This document shows positions 27,215-41,557 of a stretch of DNA of 42,226 bases, one piece after another; positions within the stretch are counted from its first letter, which is position 1; each line of letters opens with the position of its first letter. This stretch comes from Streptomyces sp. sk2.1 (lineage in GTDB: Bacteria; Actinomycetota; Actinomycetes; Streptomycetales; Streptomycetaceae). The position numbers were made by a program, and so were the translations under genes. The stretch lies in NCBI RefSeq assembly GCF_008120935.1, contig NZ_RDBO01000020.1, forward strand, positions 67,378 to 109,603, in the 5' to 3' direction. The notes under the pieces are model-generated. The model did no database searches. It was not told where the DNA came from and worked only from the letters and a program-made list of their open reading frames with translations.

Positions 27215-27826
27215 CTAGCCGGCACGGTGGCCGGAAGCCTCCAGCATCAAGGCTAGCAGCTCACGGGCCACGTCCTCGACGGAGGTGTTGACCAGCGTCG
27301 TGTCGAACTCGGCCTCGGCGGCCAGTTCGACCCGGGCGGCGGCGAGCCGGCGCTCGATCACCTCGGGCGCCTCGGTCCCCCGGCCGGTGAGCCGGCGGAC
27401 CAGTTCGTCCCAGCTCGGCGGGGCCAGGAAGACCAGCTGGGCCTCCGGCATCGACTGCCGGACCAGCCGGGCGCCCTGGAGGTCGATCTCCAGCAGCACC
27501 GGCTCTCCCGCCTCCAGGCGGTCGAGCACGGCGCGGCGGGGCGTGCCGTAGCGGTTGCCCGCGAACTCGGCCCACTCCAGCAGCTCGCCGTTGGCGATCA
27601 GCTTGTCGAACTCCCCGTCGTCCACGAAGAAGTAGTGGACGCCGTCGCGCTCGCCGGGGCGCGGCTTGCGGGTCGTCGCCGACACCGAGAGCCAGACCTC
27701 GGGGTGGACCTTGCGCATATGGGCGACGACCGTGCTCTTGCCGACCCCGGAGGGGCCGGAGAGCACGGTCAGCCGCGGACGTACGTCCGGGGGTACGGGG
27801 GACGTCCCCCGGGATGTTGCAGCCAT
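27215..27826 (-). CDS. gmk: Guanylate kinase
   Basis: A 203-residue kinase converting GMP to GDP. The P-loop is GPSGVGKST (24-32). The GMP-binding region has [19 protein letters not shown] and [14 protein letters not shown], followed by [13 protein letters not shown]. The ATG at 27826 gives a slightly extended N-terminus ([19 protein letters not shown]) compared with E. coli, as is normal in actinobacteria. It lies 38 bp downstream of the IHF-like gene and is probably co-transcribed with it. Confidence 0.97.
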   Translation of the reverse strand: MAATSRGTSPVPPDVRPRLTVLSGPSGVGKSTVVAHMRKVHPEVWLSVSATTRKPRPGERDGVHYFFVDDGEFDKLIANGELLEWAEFAGNRYGTPRRAVLDRLEAGEPVLLEIDLQGARLVRQSMPEAQLVFLAPPSWDELVRRLTGRGTEAPEVIERRLAAARVELAAEAEFDTTLVNTSVEDVARELLALMLEASGHRAG

Positions 27827-27864
27827 GCAGCGATTATCCAGGTTCTCGGGGGTGCCCGAGAACG

Positions 27865-28188
27865 TCAGGCGGCGCTGCCGCCGAACTCACGCTCCAGGGA
27901 TGCGATCTGGTTGGAGCCGAGACCTCGGACCCGACGGCTCTCGGAGATGCCGAGCCGCTCCATGATCTGCTTGGCGCGGACCTTGCCCACGCCCGGCAGG
28001 GACTCCAGGAGGGCGGAGACCTTCATCTTGCCGATGACGTCGTTCTCCTGGCCCTGCTTGATGACCTCGTGGAGGGAGGCGCCGGAGTGCTTGAGTCGAT
28101 TCTTGACCTCGGCCCGCTCCCGGCGAGCCGCGGCGGCCTTTTCGAGCGCGGCTGCGCGCTGTTCAGGGGTAAGGGGCGGAAGAGCCAC
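27865..28188 (-). CDS. Actinobacterial integration host factor-like nucleoid protein (sIHF)
   Basis: A 107-residue protein of the mycobacterial/streptomycete IHF family, which binds DNA non-specifically, affects supercoiling and nucleoid structure, and in S. coelicolor influences development. The N-terminal helix is basic ([20 protein letters not shown]). The C-terminal H2TH-like part reads [20 protein letters not shown] then [13 protein letters not shown]. It is unrelated in fold to the E. coli IHF subunits. The GTG start has GAGGTG 8 nt upstream. It has its own probable promoter after the pyrF terminator. Confidence 0.96.
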   Translation of the reverse strand: MALPPLTPEQRAAALEKAAAARRERAEVKNRLKHSGASLHEVIKQGQENDVIGKMKVSALLESLPGVGKVRAKQIMERLGISESRRVRGLGSNQIASLEREFGGSAA

Positions 28189-28295
28189 GCCTACGTCACC
28201 TCGGATGTCGATCTGTCGGATACGGACCGGTGAGGACGCAGATCGCCCCGCACCAGGTGAGCGACGAACACTTCGTGCGCGTCGGCTCTCGACGG

Positions 28296-28324
28296 AGACT
28301 AGCGGCCAAGACCGCCCGAGTCAG
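28296..28324 (-). promoter_or_regulatory. Candidate promoter of the IHF-like gene
   Basis: On the minus strand, CTGACT (28324-28319) as a -35 and TAGTCT (28301-28296) as a -10 are separated by 17 bp. It lies just beyond the pyrF terminator and about 110 nt upstream of the start codon. Confidence 0.45.
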
Positions 28325-28340
28325 CGAGAACCAACGAAAA

Positions 28341-28368
28341 GTCCTGGTCAGCCTTGGCCGACCAGGAC
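28341..28368 (-). terminator. Intrinsic terminator of the pyr operon
   Basis: GTCCTGGTC (28341-28349) pairs with GACCAGGAC (28360-28368), extended by GCC-TT-GGC after one mismatch. On the minus strand it is followed directly by TTTTCG. This is one of the few T-tailed terminators in the window. Confidence 0.85.
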
Positions 28369-28403
28369 ATTTCAGGCATAACAACCGAGTTTTTTGGTCA
28401 GGA

Positions 28404-28421
28404 AACAGCCAACGGGCTGTT
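28404..28421 (-). terminator. First hairpin after pyrF
   Basis: AACAGCC-N4-GGCTGTT is a perfect 7-bp stem located 11 bp past the pyrF stop. It precedes the stronger T-tailed hairpin, so the two may act in tandem or this one may protect the 3' end. Confidence 0.45.
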
Positions 28422-28432
28422 GCGTGGCCCGT

Positions 28433-29268
28433 TCACCCATCCGAGACGGCGGCCCGGATCTCGTCCGCGAACCGTTCCGCGGCCGCCCGCAGCCCCGCCG
28501 CGTCCGGTCCGCGACTCAGTACGCCGCGGCTCACGCTGGGCACCACATTGCCCACCGCGTCGCCGAAGACGCCGGGCAGATCCGCGGGGGTCGCCCCCTG
28601 CGCCCCGATCCCGGGGGCGAGCAGCGGCCCGTTGATCGCCAGGTCCGCCCCCGCGTCCCCGAGCGTCGCGCCGACCACCGCGCCCACCGAGCCGAGCGGG
28701 CTCGCCCCCGCGTTCTCGGCGGCCATGTGGTCCAGCATCAGCTGGGCCAGCGAGCGGCCGTCGGCGGCGGTGGCGCGCTGCACCTCGGCGCCCTCCGGGT
28801 TGGAGGTGAGGGCGAGCACGAAGACGCCCGCGCCGGAGGCGGCCGCCGCGTCGAGCGCCGGGCGCAGCGAGCCGAAGCCGAGGTACGGCGAGACGGTGAC
28901 CGCGTCCGAGAACAACGGCGAGGCCGGGTCCAGGTAGGTCGCCGCGTAGGCGCCCATGGTGGAGCCGATGTCGCCGCGCTTGGCGTCCATCAGCACCAGC
29001 GCGCCGGCCGCCCGTGCCTCCTCGACGGCCTTCTCCAGCACGGCGATGCCGCGCGAGCCGAAGCGCTCGAAGAACGCCGACTGCGGCTTCAGCACGGCGA
29101 CCCGGTCGGCCAGTGCCTCGACGACGGTGCGGGTGAAGCGCTCCAGGCCGGCGATGTCGTCGGCCAGGCCCCAGGAGGTCAGGAGCGAGCTGTGCGGGTC
29201 GATGCCCACGCAGAGCGGTCCGCGGGTGTCCATGGCGCGGCGCAGGCGTGCGCCGAAGGGTTCGGGGC

Positions 29269-29272
<4 letters not shown>
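28433..29272 (-). CDS. pyrF: Orotidine-5'-phosphate decarboxylase
   Basis: A 279-residue enzyme for the last step of UMP synthesis. It belongs to the longer actinobacterial-type OMP decarboxylases: GPLCVGIDPHSSLL near the N-terminus, KPQSAFFERFG, and the catalytic Lys/Asp motif MDAKRGDIGSTMGAYA. The phosphate-binding end reads LAPGIGAQG and VSRGVL. The ATG at 29272 overlaps the pyrD stop by 4 bp (ATGA), so translation is coupled. It is the last gene of the pyr operon. Confidence 0.96.
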
Positions 29273-30378
<1,106 letters not shown>

Positions 30379-30406
30379 CGGGGGTGTCCTCGGTGTCCTC
30401 ACGGAG

Positions 30407-30434
30407 AGGGGGACACCGTTTCCGGTGTCCCCCT
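30407..30434 (-). promoter_or_regulatory. Hairpin in the carB-pyrD gap
   Basis: AGGGGGACACCG (30407-30418) pairs perfectly with 30423-30434 around a 4-nt TTTC loop. It begins 9 bp past the carB stop, inside the pyr operon. It could cause partial termination, mark an mRNA processing point or stabilise the upstream carB message. Confidence 0.5.
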
Positions 30435-30443
30435 GTGGAGTGG

Positions 30444-33744
<3,301 letters not shown>

Positions 33745-33752
<8 letters not shown>

Positions 33753-34887
33753 GCTGGCCCTCCATCAGGGTGACGAAACGGTCGAAGAGGTACGCGGCGT
33801 CGTGCGGGCCCGCGGCGGCTTCGGGGTGGTACTGGACGCTGAAGGCCGGCTGGTCGAGGAGCTGGAGCCCCTCGACGACCTGGTCGTTCAGGCAGACGTG
33901 GGAGACCTCGGCTCGGCCGAACTTCGTGTCGGACACCTTGTCGAGCGGGGCGTCGACGGCGAAACCGTGGTTGTGCGCGGTGACCTCGACCTTGCCGGTC
34001 GTGCGGTCCTGCACGGGCTGGTTGATGCCACGGTGGCCGTACTTCAGCTTGTAGGTGCCGAAGCCGAGGGCGCGGCCCAGGATCTGGTTGCCGAAGCAGA
34101 TGCCGAAGAGCGGGGTCTTCCGCTCCAGGACGCCCTGCATGACGGAGACCGGGTGGTCGGCGGTGGCCGGGTCGCCGGGGCCGTTGGAGAAGAACACGCC
34201 GTCGGGCTCGACCGCGTACACCTCCTCCAGGGTGGCGGTGGCGGGCAGCACGTGCACCTCGATGCCGCGCTCGGCCATCCGGTGCGGGGTCATGCCCTTG
34301 ATGCCGAGGTCGATCGCGGCGACGGTGAACTTCTTCGTGCCGATCGCGGGGACGACGTACGTCTCCTTGGTGGCGACCTCGGCGGAGAGGTCGGCGCCCA
34401 CCATCTCGGGGGCCTCCTCGACGCGGGCCAGCAGCGCGGCCTCGTCGGCGATCGTGTCGCCGGAGAAGATGCCGACGCGCATGGCGCCGCGCTCGCGCAG
34501 GTGGCGGGTGAGCGCTCGGGTGTCGATGCCGCTGATGCCGACGACGCCCTGGCGCTCCAGCTCCTCGTCCAGCGAGCGCCGCGAGCGCCAGTTGGAGGGG
34601 ACCCGGGCGGGGTCGCGGACGACGTAGCCGGAGACCCAGATGCGGCCGGACTCGGGGTCCTCGTCGTTGACGCCGGTGTTCCCGACGTGCGGGGCGGTCA
34701 TCACGACGACCTGGCGGTGGTAGGAGGGGTCGGTCAGCGTCTCCTGGTAACCGGTCATGCCGGTGGAGAACACCGCCTCGCCGAAGGTCTCCCCCACGGC
34801 CCCGTAGGCGCGGCCGCGGAAGGTGCGGCCGTCCTCCAGGACGAGTACGGCGGGAGCCTTGGCAGCCCCCCGGGTGGAGATCGTCAT
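33745..34887 (-). CDS. carA: Carbamoyl-phosphate synthase small subunit (glutaminase)
   Basis: A 380-residue glutamine amidotransferase subunit supplying ammonia to CarB. The N-terminal CPSase domain begins [16 protein letters not shown]. The C-terminal class I amidotransferase domain has the nucleophile Cys in [16 protein letters not shown] and the catalytic His-x-Glu in [13 protein letters not shown]. The ATG at 34887 overlaps the upstream membrane-protein stop by 4 bp, and the gene overlaps carB by 8 bp. Both imply tight co-translation. Confidence 0.98.
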
Positions 34888-35465
34888 CGTGCGGTGCCTT
34901 CCGTAGTGCGGGTGAGTTGGTCGATGGCCTCGACCCAGGCCGGGTGCTCGGCGGAGCGGTCGGAGCGGAAGCCGGAGTCGATCAGCTTGTCGCCGTGCGC
35001 CCAGGTGATGATCAGCAGGCCGCCCTCGGGCAGGACCTTGCCGGCGATGCCCTTGTCGAGCCGGGCCCCGCGCAGTGCGGCGGCCGGGACGAAGAAGTCG
35101 GCCGCGCCGGGGCGCCGGACGTCGAGGCCCTGGTCGGTCAGGGCGAGCTCGACGCGGCTGCGGGTGCCCAGGCCGTGGGCGACGATCCGGTCGAGCCACT
35201 GCCCGGCGGTGGTCGAGGCGTGGTAGCGGCCGGTCAGGGTGAGCGGCTGTTCGCCGTCCCCGAAGCCCTCGGGCGTGGTGGCGAGCTCCGGCAGTCCGGA
35301 CTGGAGGCTCCCCCGCCACTTCCATCCCTGGCGCATCAGCCAGTAGACGAAGGCGATGAAGACGAGCAGTCCGACGACCCAGCTGATGCGGGCGGACCAG
35401 TCGGTCACTTCGGCCGACTTCTGCTCCGCGGCGAGTCGGAGGTACAGGTGGGTGGGTGATGTCAC
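34884..35465 (-). CDS. Single-pass membrane protein of unknown function in the pyr operon
   Basis: A 193-residue protein with one clear hydrophobic helix (about 26-45, [20 protein letters not shown]). A soluble C-terminal domain follows, with beta-rich stretches such as [31 protein letters not shown] and [12 protein letters not shown]. These look like a pleckstrin-homology-like fold, but that is an impression. It overlaps pyrC by 4 bp (GTGA) and carA by 4 bp, so it is made with the pathway enzymes. I recall the same gene in this place in other streptomycetes. It has no pathway role that I know of; a membrane tether or a sensor are possibilities. Confidence 0.88.
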   Translation of the reverse strand: MTSPTHLYLRLAAEQKSAEVTDWSARISWVVGLLVFIAFVYWLMRQGWKWRGSLQSGLPELATTPEGFGDGEQPLTLTGRYHASTTAGQWLDRIVAHGLGTRSRVELALTDQGLDVRRPGAADFFVPAAALRGARLDKGIAGKVLPEGGLLIITWAHGDKLIDSGFRSDRSAEHPAWVEAIDQLTRTTEGTAR

Positions 35466-36748
35466 GCGAGCTTCCCGTCGACGACCGTGGCACGGCCCCG
35501 CAGGAAGGTGTGGGTGACTCGCCCCGGCAGCTCGCGCCCCTCGTACGGGGTGTTGCGGCTGCGGGAGGCGAAGCCCGCGGGGTCCACGACACCACGGTAA
35601 GCCGGATCGACCAGGGTGAGGTTGGCGGGCTCACCGGCCGAGACGGGCCGGCCGTGTCCTTCGAGACGGCCGATGGCCGCCGGGCGGAACGACATCCGGT
35701 CGGCGACGCCCGCCCAGTCGATCAGGCCGGTCTCGACCATCGTCTGCTGGACGACGGAGAGCGCGGTCTCCAGGCCCACCATGCCCATGGCGGCGGCGGC
35801 CCACTCGCAGTCCTTGTCCTCGTGCGGGTGCGGGGCGTGGTCGGTGGCGACGCAGTCGATGGTGCCGTCGGCGAGCGCCTCGCGCAGGGCCTGGACGTCG
35901 GCCTCGGTGCGCAGCGGCGGGTTCACCTTGTAGACCGGGTTGTAGGACCGTACGAGTTCGTCGGTGAGGAGCAGGTGGTGCGGGGTGACCTCGGCGGTGA
36001 CGTCCCAGCCCTTGGACTTGGCCCAGCGGACGATCTCGACGGAGCCGGCGGTCGACAGGTGGCAGATGTGCACCCGGGAACCGACGTGGGCGGCGAGCAG
36101 GACGTCGCGGGCGATGATCGACTCCTCGGCGACGGCGGGCCAGCCGCCGAGACCGAGTTCGGCCGAGACGACGCCCTCGTTCATCTGGGCGCCCTCGGTG
36201 AGGCGGGGCTCCTGGGCGTGCTGGGCGACGACGCCGTCGAAGGCCTTCACGTACTCCAGCGCGCGGCGCATGATCACCGCGTCGTCGACGCACTTGCCGT
36301 CGTCGGAGAAGACCTTCACCCCGGCGGCCGAGTCGTGCATGGCGCCGAGCTCGGCGAGCTGCTTGCCCTCCAGCCCGACGGTGACGGCGCCGACCGGCTG
36401 CACGTCGCAGTAGCCGGACTCCTTGCCCAGCCGCCAGACCTGCTCGACGACGCCGGCGGTGTCGGCGACCGGGAAGGTGTTGGCCATGGCGTGCACGGCG
36501 GTGAAGCCGCCGACGGCCGCCGCCTTCGTCCCGGTGAGGACGGTCTCGGAGTCCTCTCGGCCCGGCTCGCGCAGGTGGGTGTGGAGGTCGACCAGGCCGG
36601 GCAGCAGGATCTGCCCCTCGGCCTCGACGACGGTCGCGCCGGCGGCGTCGAGGCCGGTGCCGACCTCGGCGATGGTCTCGCCGTCGATCAGCACGTCCCG
36701 GGGTTCGCCGCCGAGGATCTTCGCGCCGCGGATAAGGATCTTGCTCAT
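35462..36748 (-). CDS. pyrC: Dihydroorotase
   Basis: A 428-residue type I dihydroorotase of the amidohydrolase superfamily, cyclising carbamoyl aspartate to dihydroorotate. The metal-binding HxH is in [18 protein letters not shown]. Later metal ligands fit AQHAQEP and [10 protein letters not shown], and the catalytic Asp is in [15 protein letters not shown]. The C-terminal beta-sandwich contains [17 protein letters not shown]. The ATG at 36748 leaves 2 bp after pyrB. It overlaps the downstream membrane-protein gene by 4 bp. Confidence 0.97.
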   Translation of the reverse strand: MSKILIRGAKILGGEPRDVLIDGETIAEVGTGLDAAGATVVEAEGQILLPGLVDLHTHLREPGREDSETVLTGTKAAAVGGFTAVHAMANTFPVADTAGVVEQVWRLGKESGYCDVQPVGAVTVGLEGKQLAELGAMHDSAAGVKVFSDDGKCVDDAVIMRRALEYVKAFDGVVAQHAQEPRLTEGAQMNEGVVSAELGLGGWPAVAEESIIARDVLLAAHVGSRVHICHLSTAGSVEIVRWAKSKGWDVTAEVTPHHLLLTDELVRSYNPVYKVNPPLRTEADVQALREALADGTIDCVATDHAPHPHEDKDCEWAAAAMGMVGLETALSVVQQTMVETGLIDWAGVADRMSFRPAAIGRLEGHGRPVSAGEPANLTLVDPAYRGVVDPAGFASRSRNTPYEGRELPGRVTHTFLRGRATVVDGKLA

Positions 36749-36750
36749 GG

Positions 36751-37737
36751 TTACTTGTTCTCCTCGGTACGGGACGGGGCGGCGGGGGCGGCGGGCTCGG
36801 ATCCGCCGAGCAGCAGGTACAGGACGGCCATCCGGATCGAGACGCCGTTGGCGACCTGTTCGACGGCCGTGCAGCGGTCGGAGTCGGCGACCTCGGCGGT
36901 GATCTCCATGCCCCGGACCATCGGCCCGGGGTGCATGACGACGGCGTGCCCGGGCATCTTCGCCATGCGGTCGCCGTCCAGGCCGTAGCGGCGGGAGTAC
37001 TCGCGCTCGGTCGGGAAGTACGCGGCGTTCATCCGTTCACGCTGCACACGCAGCATCATCACCGCGTCGGACTTCGACAGCACCTCGTCGAGGCCGTAGC
37101 TGACCTCGCAGGGCCACTGCTCGACGCCGACGGGGACGAGGGTCGGCGGGGCCACCAGGGTGACGTGGGCGCCCAGCGTGTTCAGCAGGTGCACGTTGGA
37201 GCGGGCCACCCGGCTGTGCAGGATGTCGCCGACGATGGTGATCCGGCGGCCCTCCAGGTCCCGGCCGAGACCGCTGTCGGTCCCGACCAGGCGGCGACGC
37301 ATCGTGAAGGCGTCCAGGAGCGCCTGGGTGGGGTGCTCGTGGGTGCCGTCGCCGGCGTTGACGACCGCGCCGTCGATCCAGCCGGAGGTGGCGAGGCGGT
37401 ACGGGGCGCCGGAGGCGCCGTGCCGGATGACGACGGCGTCGGCGCCCATCGCCTCCAGGGTCAGCGCGGTGTCCTTGAGCGATTCGCCCTTGGAGACGGA
37501 CGAGCCCTTCGCGGAGAAGTTGATGACGTCGGCGGAGAGGCGCTTGGCGGCGGCCTCGAAGGAGATGCGGGTGCGCGTCGAGTCCTCGAAGAAGAGGTTG
37601 ACGACGGTACGGCCGCGCAGGGTCGGGAGCTTCTTGATCGGCCGGTCCGCGACCCGGGCCATCTCCTCGGCGGTGTCGAGGATCAGGACGGCGTCGTCGC
37701 GGGTGAGGTCGGCGGCCGAGATGAGGTGACGCTTCAT
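36751..37737 (-). CDS. pyrB: Aspartate carbamoyltransferase catalytic subunit
   Basis: A 328-residue transcarbamoylase joining carbamoyl phosphate and aspartate. The carbamoyl-phosphate loop is [19 protein letters not shown]. Next come the [19 protein letters not shown] loop with the active-site Lys, the [12 protein letters not shown] segment, [17 protein letters not shown], and the aspartate-binding [10 protein letters not shown]. No pyrI regulatory subunit is present, as is usual in actinobacteria. It lies 92 bp after pyrR and 2 bp before pyrC. Confidence 0.98.
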   Translation of the reverse strand: MKRHLISAADLTRDDAVLILDTAEEMARVADRPIKKLPTLRGRTVVNLFFEDSTRTRISFEAAAKRLSADVINFSAKGSSVSKGESLKDTALTLEAMGADAVVIRHGASGAPYRLATSGWIDGAVVNAGDGTHEHPTQALLDAFTMRRRLVGTDSGLGRDLEGRRITIVGDILHSRVARSNVHLLNTLGAHVTLVAPPTLVPVGVEQWPCEVSYGLDEVLSKSDAVMMLRVQRERMNAAYFPTEREYSRRYGLDGDRMAKMPGHAVVMHPGPMVRGMEITAEVADSDRCTAVEQVANGVSIRMAVLYLLLGGSEPAAPAAPSRTEENK

Positions 37738-37829
37738 CTGGGTGTTCTCCGGAGGGTGGAGGGTGAGGGCGTGCGGGCGTGCGGAAGCCGCCGTACGGGC
37801 TCGAAGGGCGTCGTACGGGTGGGGTGCGG

Positions 37830-38450
<621 letters not shown>

Positions 38451-38546
38451 CCTTAAAGGACGTCGAAATTGCGTCATCCACGTTACCAGGGCTTGCGCGG
38501 AGCCCCGGTGGCACCCCCGGGAGGTGCCGGTACGGACCTTTCCGGC

Positions 38547-38588
38547 TTGACGCAGCCAAGTAACGCTGCGTAACCTCACAGTGAGTTA
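38547..38588 (+). promoter_or_regulatory. bldD promoter with BldD box
   Basis: TTGACG (38547-38552) as a -35 and TAACCT (38571-38576) as a -10 are 18 bp apart. TAACGCTGCGTAA (38561-38573) matches the published BldD box TNACNC(A/T)GNGTNA at every position and overlaps the -10. A second symmetrical segment, TAACCTCACAGTGAGTTA (38571-38588), may extend it. Binding here would block RNA polymerase, fitting known bldD autorepression. Confidence 0.8.
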
Positions 38589-38637
38589 CCAGCCACTGCG
38601 GCGGAGCCGCAGAATGTTCCAGCGTCCGGGGAGCCTT

Positions 38638-39138
38638 ATGTCCAGCGAATACGCAAAACAGCTCGGGGCCAAACTCCGTGCCATCCGCACCCAGCAGGGC
38701 CTCTCCCTCCATGGCGTGGAGGAGAAGTCCCAGGGCCGCTGGAAGGCCGTCGTGGTCGGCTCGTACGAGCGCGGCGACCGTGCCGTGACCGTGCAGCGCC
38801 TCGCCGAGCTCGCGGACTTCTACGGGGTCCCGGTGCAGGAGCTCCTGCCGGGCACGACGCCCGGCGGTGCCGCCGAGCCGCCGCCGAAGCTCGTGCTGGA
38901 CCTGGAGCGCCTCGCCCATGTCCCGCCGGAGAAGGCCGGTCCGCTGCAGCGCTACGCGGCGACGATCCAGAGCCAGCGCGGCGACTACAACGGCAAGGTG
39001 CTCTCGATCCGCCAGGACGACCTGCGCACGCTGGCCGTGATCTACGACCAGTCGCCGTCCGTGCTGACGGAGCAGCTGATCAGCTGGGGCGTGCTGGACG
39101 CGGACGCGCGCCGCGCCGTCGCCCACGAAGAGGGCTGA
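38638..39138 (+). CDS. bldD: Developmental master repressor BldD
   Basis: A 166-residue transcription factor that represses sporulation genes during vegetative growth when dimerised by tetrameric cyclic di-GMP. The N-terminal XRE-type HTH spans about 10-70 (LGAKLRAIRTQQGLSLHGVE). The C-terminal c-di-GMP signature is complete: R114-G115-D116 and R125-Q126-D127-D128 in QRGDYNGKVLSIRQDDLRTL. I chose ATG 38638, with GGGGAG 4 nt upstream. GTG 38581 lies inside the promoter region and would start before any likely mRNA. It is followed by a T-tailed terminator. Confidence 0.98.
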   Translation: MSSEYAKQLGAKLRAIRTQQGLSLHGVEEKSQGRWKAVVVGSYERGDRAVTVQRLAELADFYGVPVQELLPGTTPGGAAEPPPKLVLDLERLAHVPPEKAGPLQRYAATIQSQRGDYNGKVLSIRQDDLRTLAVIYDQSPSVLTEQLISWGVLDADARRAVAHEEG

Positions 39139-39161
39139 CGCCCCGCCGAAGAAACGTACCG

Positions 39162-39213
39162 CCGTGCTGGTGCGGGTTCCCCCTTCCGGGTGCCCGTACC
39201 GGCACGGTTTTTT
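39162..39213 (+). terminator. Intrinsic terminator of bldD
   Basis: CCGTGCTGGTGCGGG (39162-39176) pairs with CCCGTACCGGCACGG (39193-39207), 15 bp with two G-U pairs. It is followed by six Ts (39208-39213). Confidence 0.9.
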
Positions 39214-39264
39214 CGTGCGCGGTCCCGTGTCCGCATACGTACGGCGTACGGCTTCGGCGCCGGA

Positions 39265-39306
39265 CGGCGAAGGGCCCGCGGTCGGGTGACTGCGGGCCCT
39301 TCGCCG
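39265..39306 (-). terminator. Terminator after nusB
   Basis: CGGCGAAGGGCCCGC (39265-39279) pairs perfectly with 39292-39306. This gives 15 bp with a 12-nt loop, 18 bp past the nusB stop on the minus strand. Confidence 0.75.
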
Positions 39307-39324
39307 GCTGAACGCCGCCGCGGG

Positions 39325-39756
39325 TCACTGCTCCCGGCGGAGCTTCGGCTTGAGGTCCTTGAACCGGGCGAGCAGCCCGTTCACGAAGGACGGCGACTCG
39401 TCGGTGGAGAACTCCTTGGCGAGCTGGACCGCCTCGTCGAGCACCACCGCGTCCGGGGTTCCGTCCACCCAGATCAGCTCGTACGCACCGAGCCGCAGGA
39501 TGTTCCGGTCGACGACCGGCATGCGGTCGATCTCCCAGTCCACCGCGTAGGTCGCGATGAGGTCGTCGATGCGGTCCGCGTACTGCGCGTACCCCTCGAC
39601 GAGCTCCATCGTGTACTCGGTGACCGGGGGCTGACGGCTGTCGGTCCGCGAGTGCCGCACCCAGTCCGCGAGGACCGTCTGCACGGACGCGCCGCGCTGG
39701 TCGGCCTCGAAGAGGATCTGGAAGGCGCGCTTGCGGGCCGTGTTACGGGCAGCCAC
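39325..39756 (-). CDS. nusB: Transcription antitermination factor NusB
   Basis: A 143-residue all-helical RNA-binding protein that works with NusE (S10) at boxA sites, mainly for rRNA transcription. Signatures are ARKRAFQILFEADQRG at the N-terminus and DRNILRLGAYELIW, then DEAVQLAKEFSTDESPSFVN in the second helical bundle. The GTG start at 39756 lies 2 bp after the efp stop. It ends the M24 peptidase-efp-nusB unit. Confidence 0.96.
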   Translation of the reverse strand: MAARNTARKRAFQILFEADQRGASVQTVLADWVRHSRTDSRQPPVTEYTMELVEGYAQYADRIDDLIATYAVDWEIDRMPVVDRNILRLGAYELIWVDGTPDAVVLDEAVQLAKEFSTDESPSFVNGLLARFKDLKPKLRREQ

Positions 39757-39758
39757 GG

Positions 39759-40325
39759 TTAGCTGTTCACCCGGCCGAGGTAGTCGCTGGTGCGGGTGTC
39801 GACCTTGATCTTCTCACCGGTGGTGATGAAGAGCGGGACCTGGATCTGGTGGCCGGTCTCCAGCGTGGCGGGCTTGGTGCCACCGGTGGAGCGGTCGCCC
39901 TGGACGCCCGGCTCGGTCTCCTGGATGACGAGCTCGACGGCGGCCGGGAGCTCGACGTAGAGCACCTCGCCCTCGTGCTGCGCCACGGAGGCGGTGAAGC
40001 CCTCGATCAGGAAGTTGGCGGCGTTGCCGACGGCCTTGCGGTCGACGTGGAGCTGGTCGTAGGTCTCCATGTCCATGAAGACGAAGTAGTCGCCGTCCAT
40101 GTAGGAGAACTGCATGTCGCGACGGTCGATGGTGGCCGTTTCGACCTTCACGCCGGCGTTGAACGTCTTGTCGACGACCTTGCCGGAGAGCACGTTCTTG
40201 AGCTTGGTGCGCACGAAGGCCGGGCCCTTGCCGGGCTTGACGTGCTGGAACTCGACGACGGACCAGAGCTGGCCTCCGTCGAGCTTGAGCACCATGCCGT
40301 TCTTGAGGTCGTTCGTGGAAGCCAC
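39759..40325 (-). CDS. efp: Translation elongation factor P
   Basis: A 188-residue EF-P that relieves ribosome stalling at polyproline stretches. The three beta-barrel domains are intact: KOW-like N-terminal part ([20 protein letters not shown]), middle OB domain and a C-terminal end with [17 protein letters not shown]. The tip of the active loop reads KPGKGPAF with the functional Lys at residue 33. The Pro-Gly-Lys-Gly-Pro loop is the actinobacterial type, reported to work without lysine modification; no epmA or epmB-like genes are in the window. The GTG start has GGAGA about 11 nt upstream. Confidence 0.97.
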   Translation of the reverse strand: MASTNDLKNGMVLKLDGGQLWSVVEFQHVKPGKGPAFVRTKLKNVLSGKVVDKTFNAGVKVETATIDRRDMQFSYMDGDYFVFMDMETYDQLHVDRKAVGNAANFLIEGFTASVAQHEGEVLYVELPAAVELVIQETEPGVQGDRSTGGTKPATLETGHQIQVPLFITTGEKIKVDTRTSDYLGRVNS

Positions 40326-40375
40326 GGTTGCGGAATCTCCTGGACTGAAGCTGGTGGAACGACCGAGGATGCGCG

Positions 40376-41482
40376 CTAGAGCGCGAGCAGCTCCTTGGTC
40401 GTAATGGTGAGTAGCTCGGGTCCGCCGTCCGCCTCGGGGCGCACGACGAGCGTGTCATCGATCCGGACTCCGCCCCGGCCCGGGAGGTGGACCCCCGGTT
40501 CGACGGTGACCGGCACACAAGCGTCCAGTTTACCCATGGCCGCAGGTGCCAGCTGCGGGTCCTCGTCGATTTCGAGTCCCACTCCGTGCCCGGTCCACGG
40601 CACGAGGTCCCCCCCGTGGTCCGCGGCATCCAGCAGGTGCCGGGCCGCGCGGTCCACGTCGCGGTAGGCCGCGCCCGGCACGAGGGCCTCGCGTCCGGCC
40701 CGCTGAGCGGCGAAGACGAGGTCGTAGAGCTCGATCTGCCAGTCGGCCGGTGCCGTGCCGATGACGAACGTGCGGCCGATCTCGCAGCGGTAGCCGCGGT
40801 AGTTCGCGCCGAGGCAGACGGAGAGGAAATCTCCTTCCTCCACCCGCCGGTCCGAGGGCCGGTGACGCCCCTGGCCGGAATTCGGGCCGGTGGCCACGGA
40901 GGTGGGGAAGGCGGGGCCGTCGGCGCCGTGGTCCACCAGCCGGCGCTCCAGCTCCAGGGCGAGGTGGCGTTCGGTGCGGCCGACCAGGATGGATTCGAGG
41001 AGCTCGCCCAGGGCCTGGTCGGTGATCTCGGCGGCGATCCGCAGGCAGGCGATCTCCTCCTCGTCCTTCACCACCCGCAGGTGCTCGACGGTGGCACCCA
41101 GGTCGGTCAGCCGCAGCCGGGGCGCGACCGAGCCCATGGCCCGGTGGCGGGAGACCGTCAGGTGGTGCTCCTCCACGGCCAGGGAGTCCGCCCCCGAGGA
41201 TGCGGCGAGGCCGGCGGCCGCCACCGCCGGATCGCCGTCGAGGGCCGGCAGCGGGAGGACGCGCAGCCGGTCGTCGGTGCGCCCCTCGGCCGGACCGCCG
41301 GGCGGGGCCTCTGGGCGGAACAGGACGTCCCCGCCGGGCCCGAGCAGCAGCACGGCCCCCGGTGGCGCCCCGCCCGCGAGATAGCGGACGTTGGCGGGGC
41401 GGGAGACCAGGGCGGCCGCGGATCCGGCGGCGGCGCACCGGTCGCGGAGCATCCCTCGGCGGACGGCGTACACCTCTGACAT
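40376..41482 (-). CDS. M24 (creatinase/Xaa-Pro peptidase) family protein with altered metal ligands
   Basis: A 368-residue pita-bread-fold protein with an N-terminal creatinase-like domain (about 1-135) and a C-terminal M24 domain. Typical M24 peptidases bind two metals with Asp, Asp, His, Glu and Glu. Here the first Asp is Cys223 ([11 protein letters not shown] in place of DFGA), the second is Glu234 (YRCEIGRT), His299 (TGHGVGLEI) and Glu328 ([11 protein letters not shown]) remain, and the last Glu is Asp342 (VRIDDT). The motif VHE is IDE. The protein may therefore have weak, altered or no peptidase activity. It is upstream of efp by 50 bp, a common gene order. Confidence 0.88.
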   Translation of the reverse strand: MSEVYAVRRGMLRDRCAAAGSAAALVSRPANVRYLAGGAPPGAVLLLGPGGDVLFRPEAPPGGPAEGRTDDRLRVLPLPALDGDPAVAAAGLAASSGADSLAVEEHHLTVSRHRAMGSVAPRLRLTDLGATVEHLRVVKDEEEIACLRIAAEITDQALGELLESILVGRTERHLALELERRLVDHGADGPAFPTSVATGPNSGQGRHRPSDRRVEEGDFLSVCLGANYRGYRCEIGRTFVIGTAPADWQIELYDLVFAAQRAGREALVPGAAYRDVDRAARHLLDAADHGGDLVPWTGHGVGLEIDEDPQLAPAAMGKLDACVPVTVEPGVHLPGRGGVRIDDTLVVRPEADGGPELLTITTKELLAL

Positions 41483-41557
41483 GTCACGAGCCTACGAGTG
41501 GTGGCACCGGCCTGCTCGGTCAGCGCACCCGACCGGGGGCCGTCCGGTGGCGGCGGG

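Noticed and set aside
38581..38637. Upstream GTG start for bldD
   Set aside because: It lies inside the promoter, at or before the expected transcription start, and lacks a ribosome site; ATG 38638 has GGGGAG and gives the known N-terminus.
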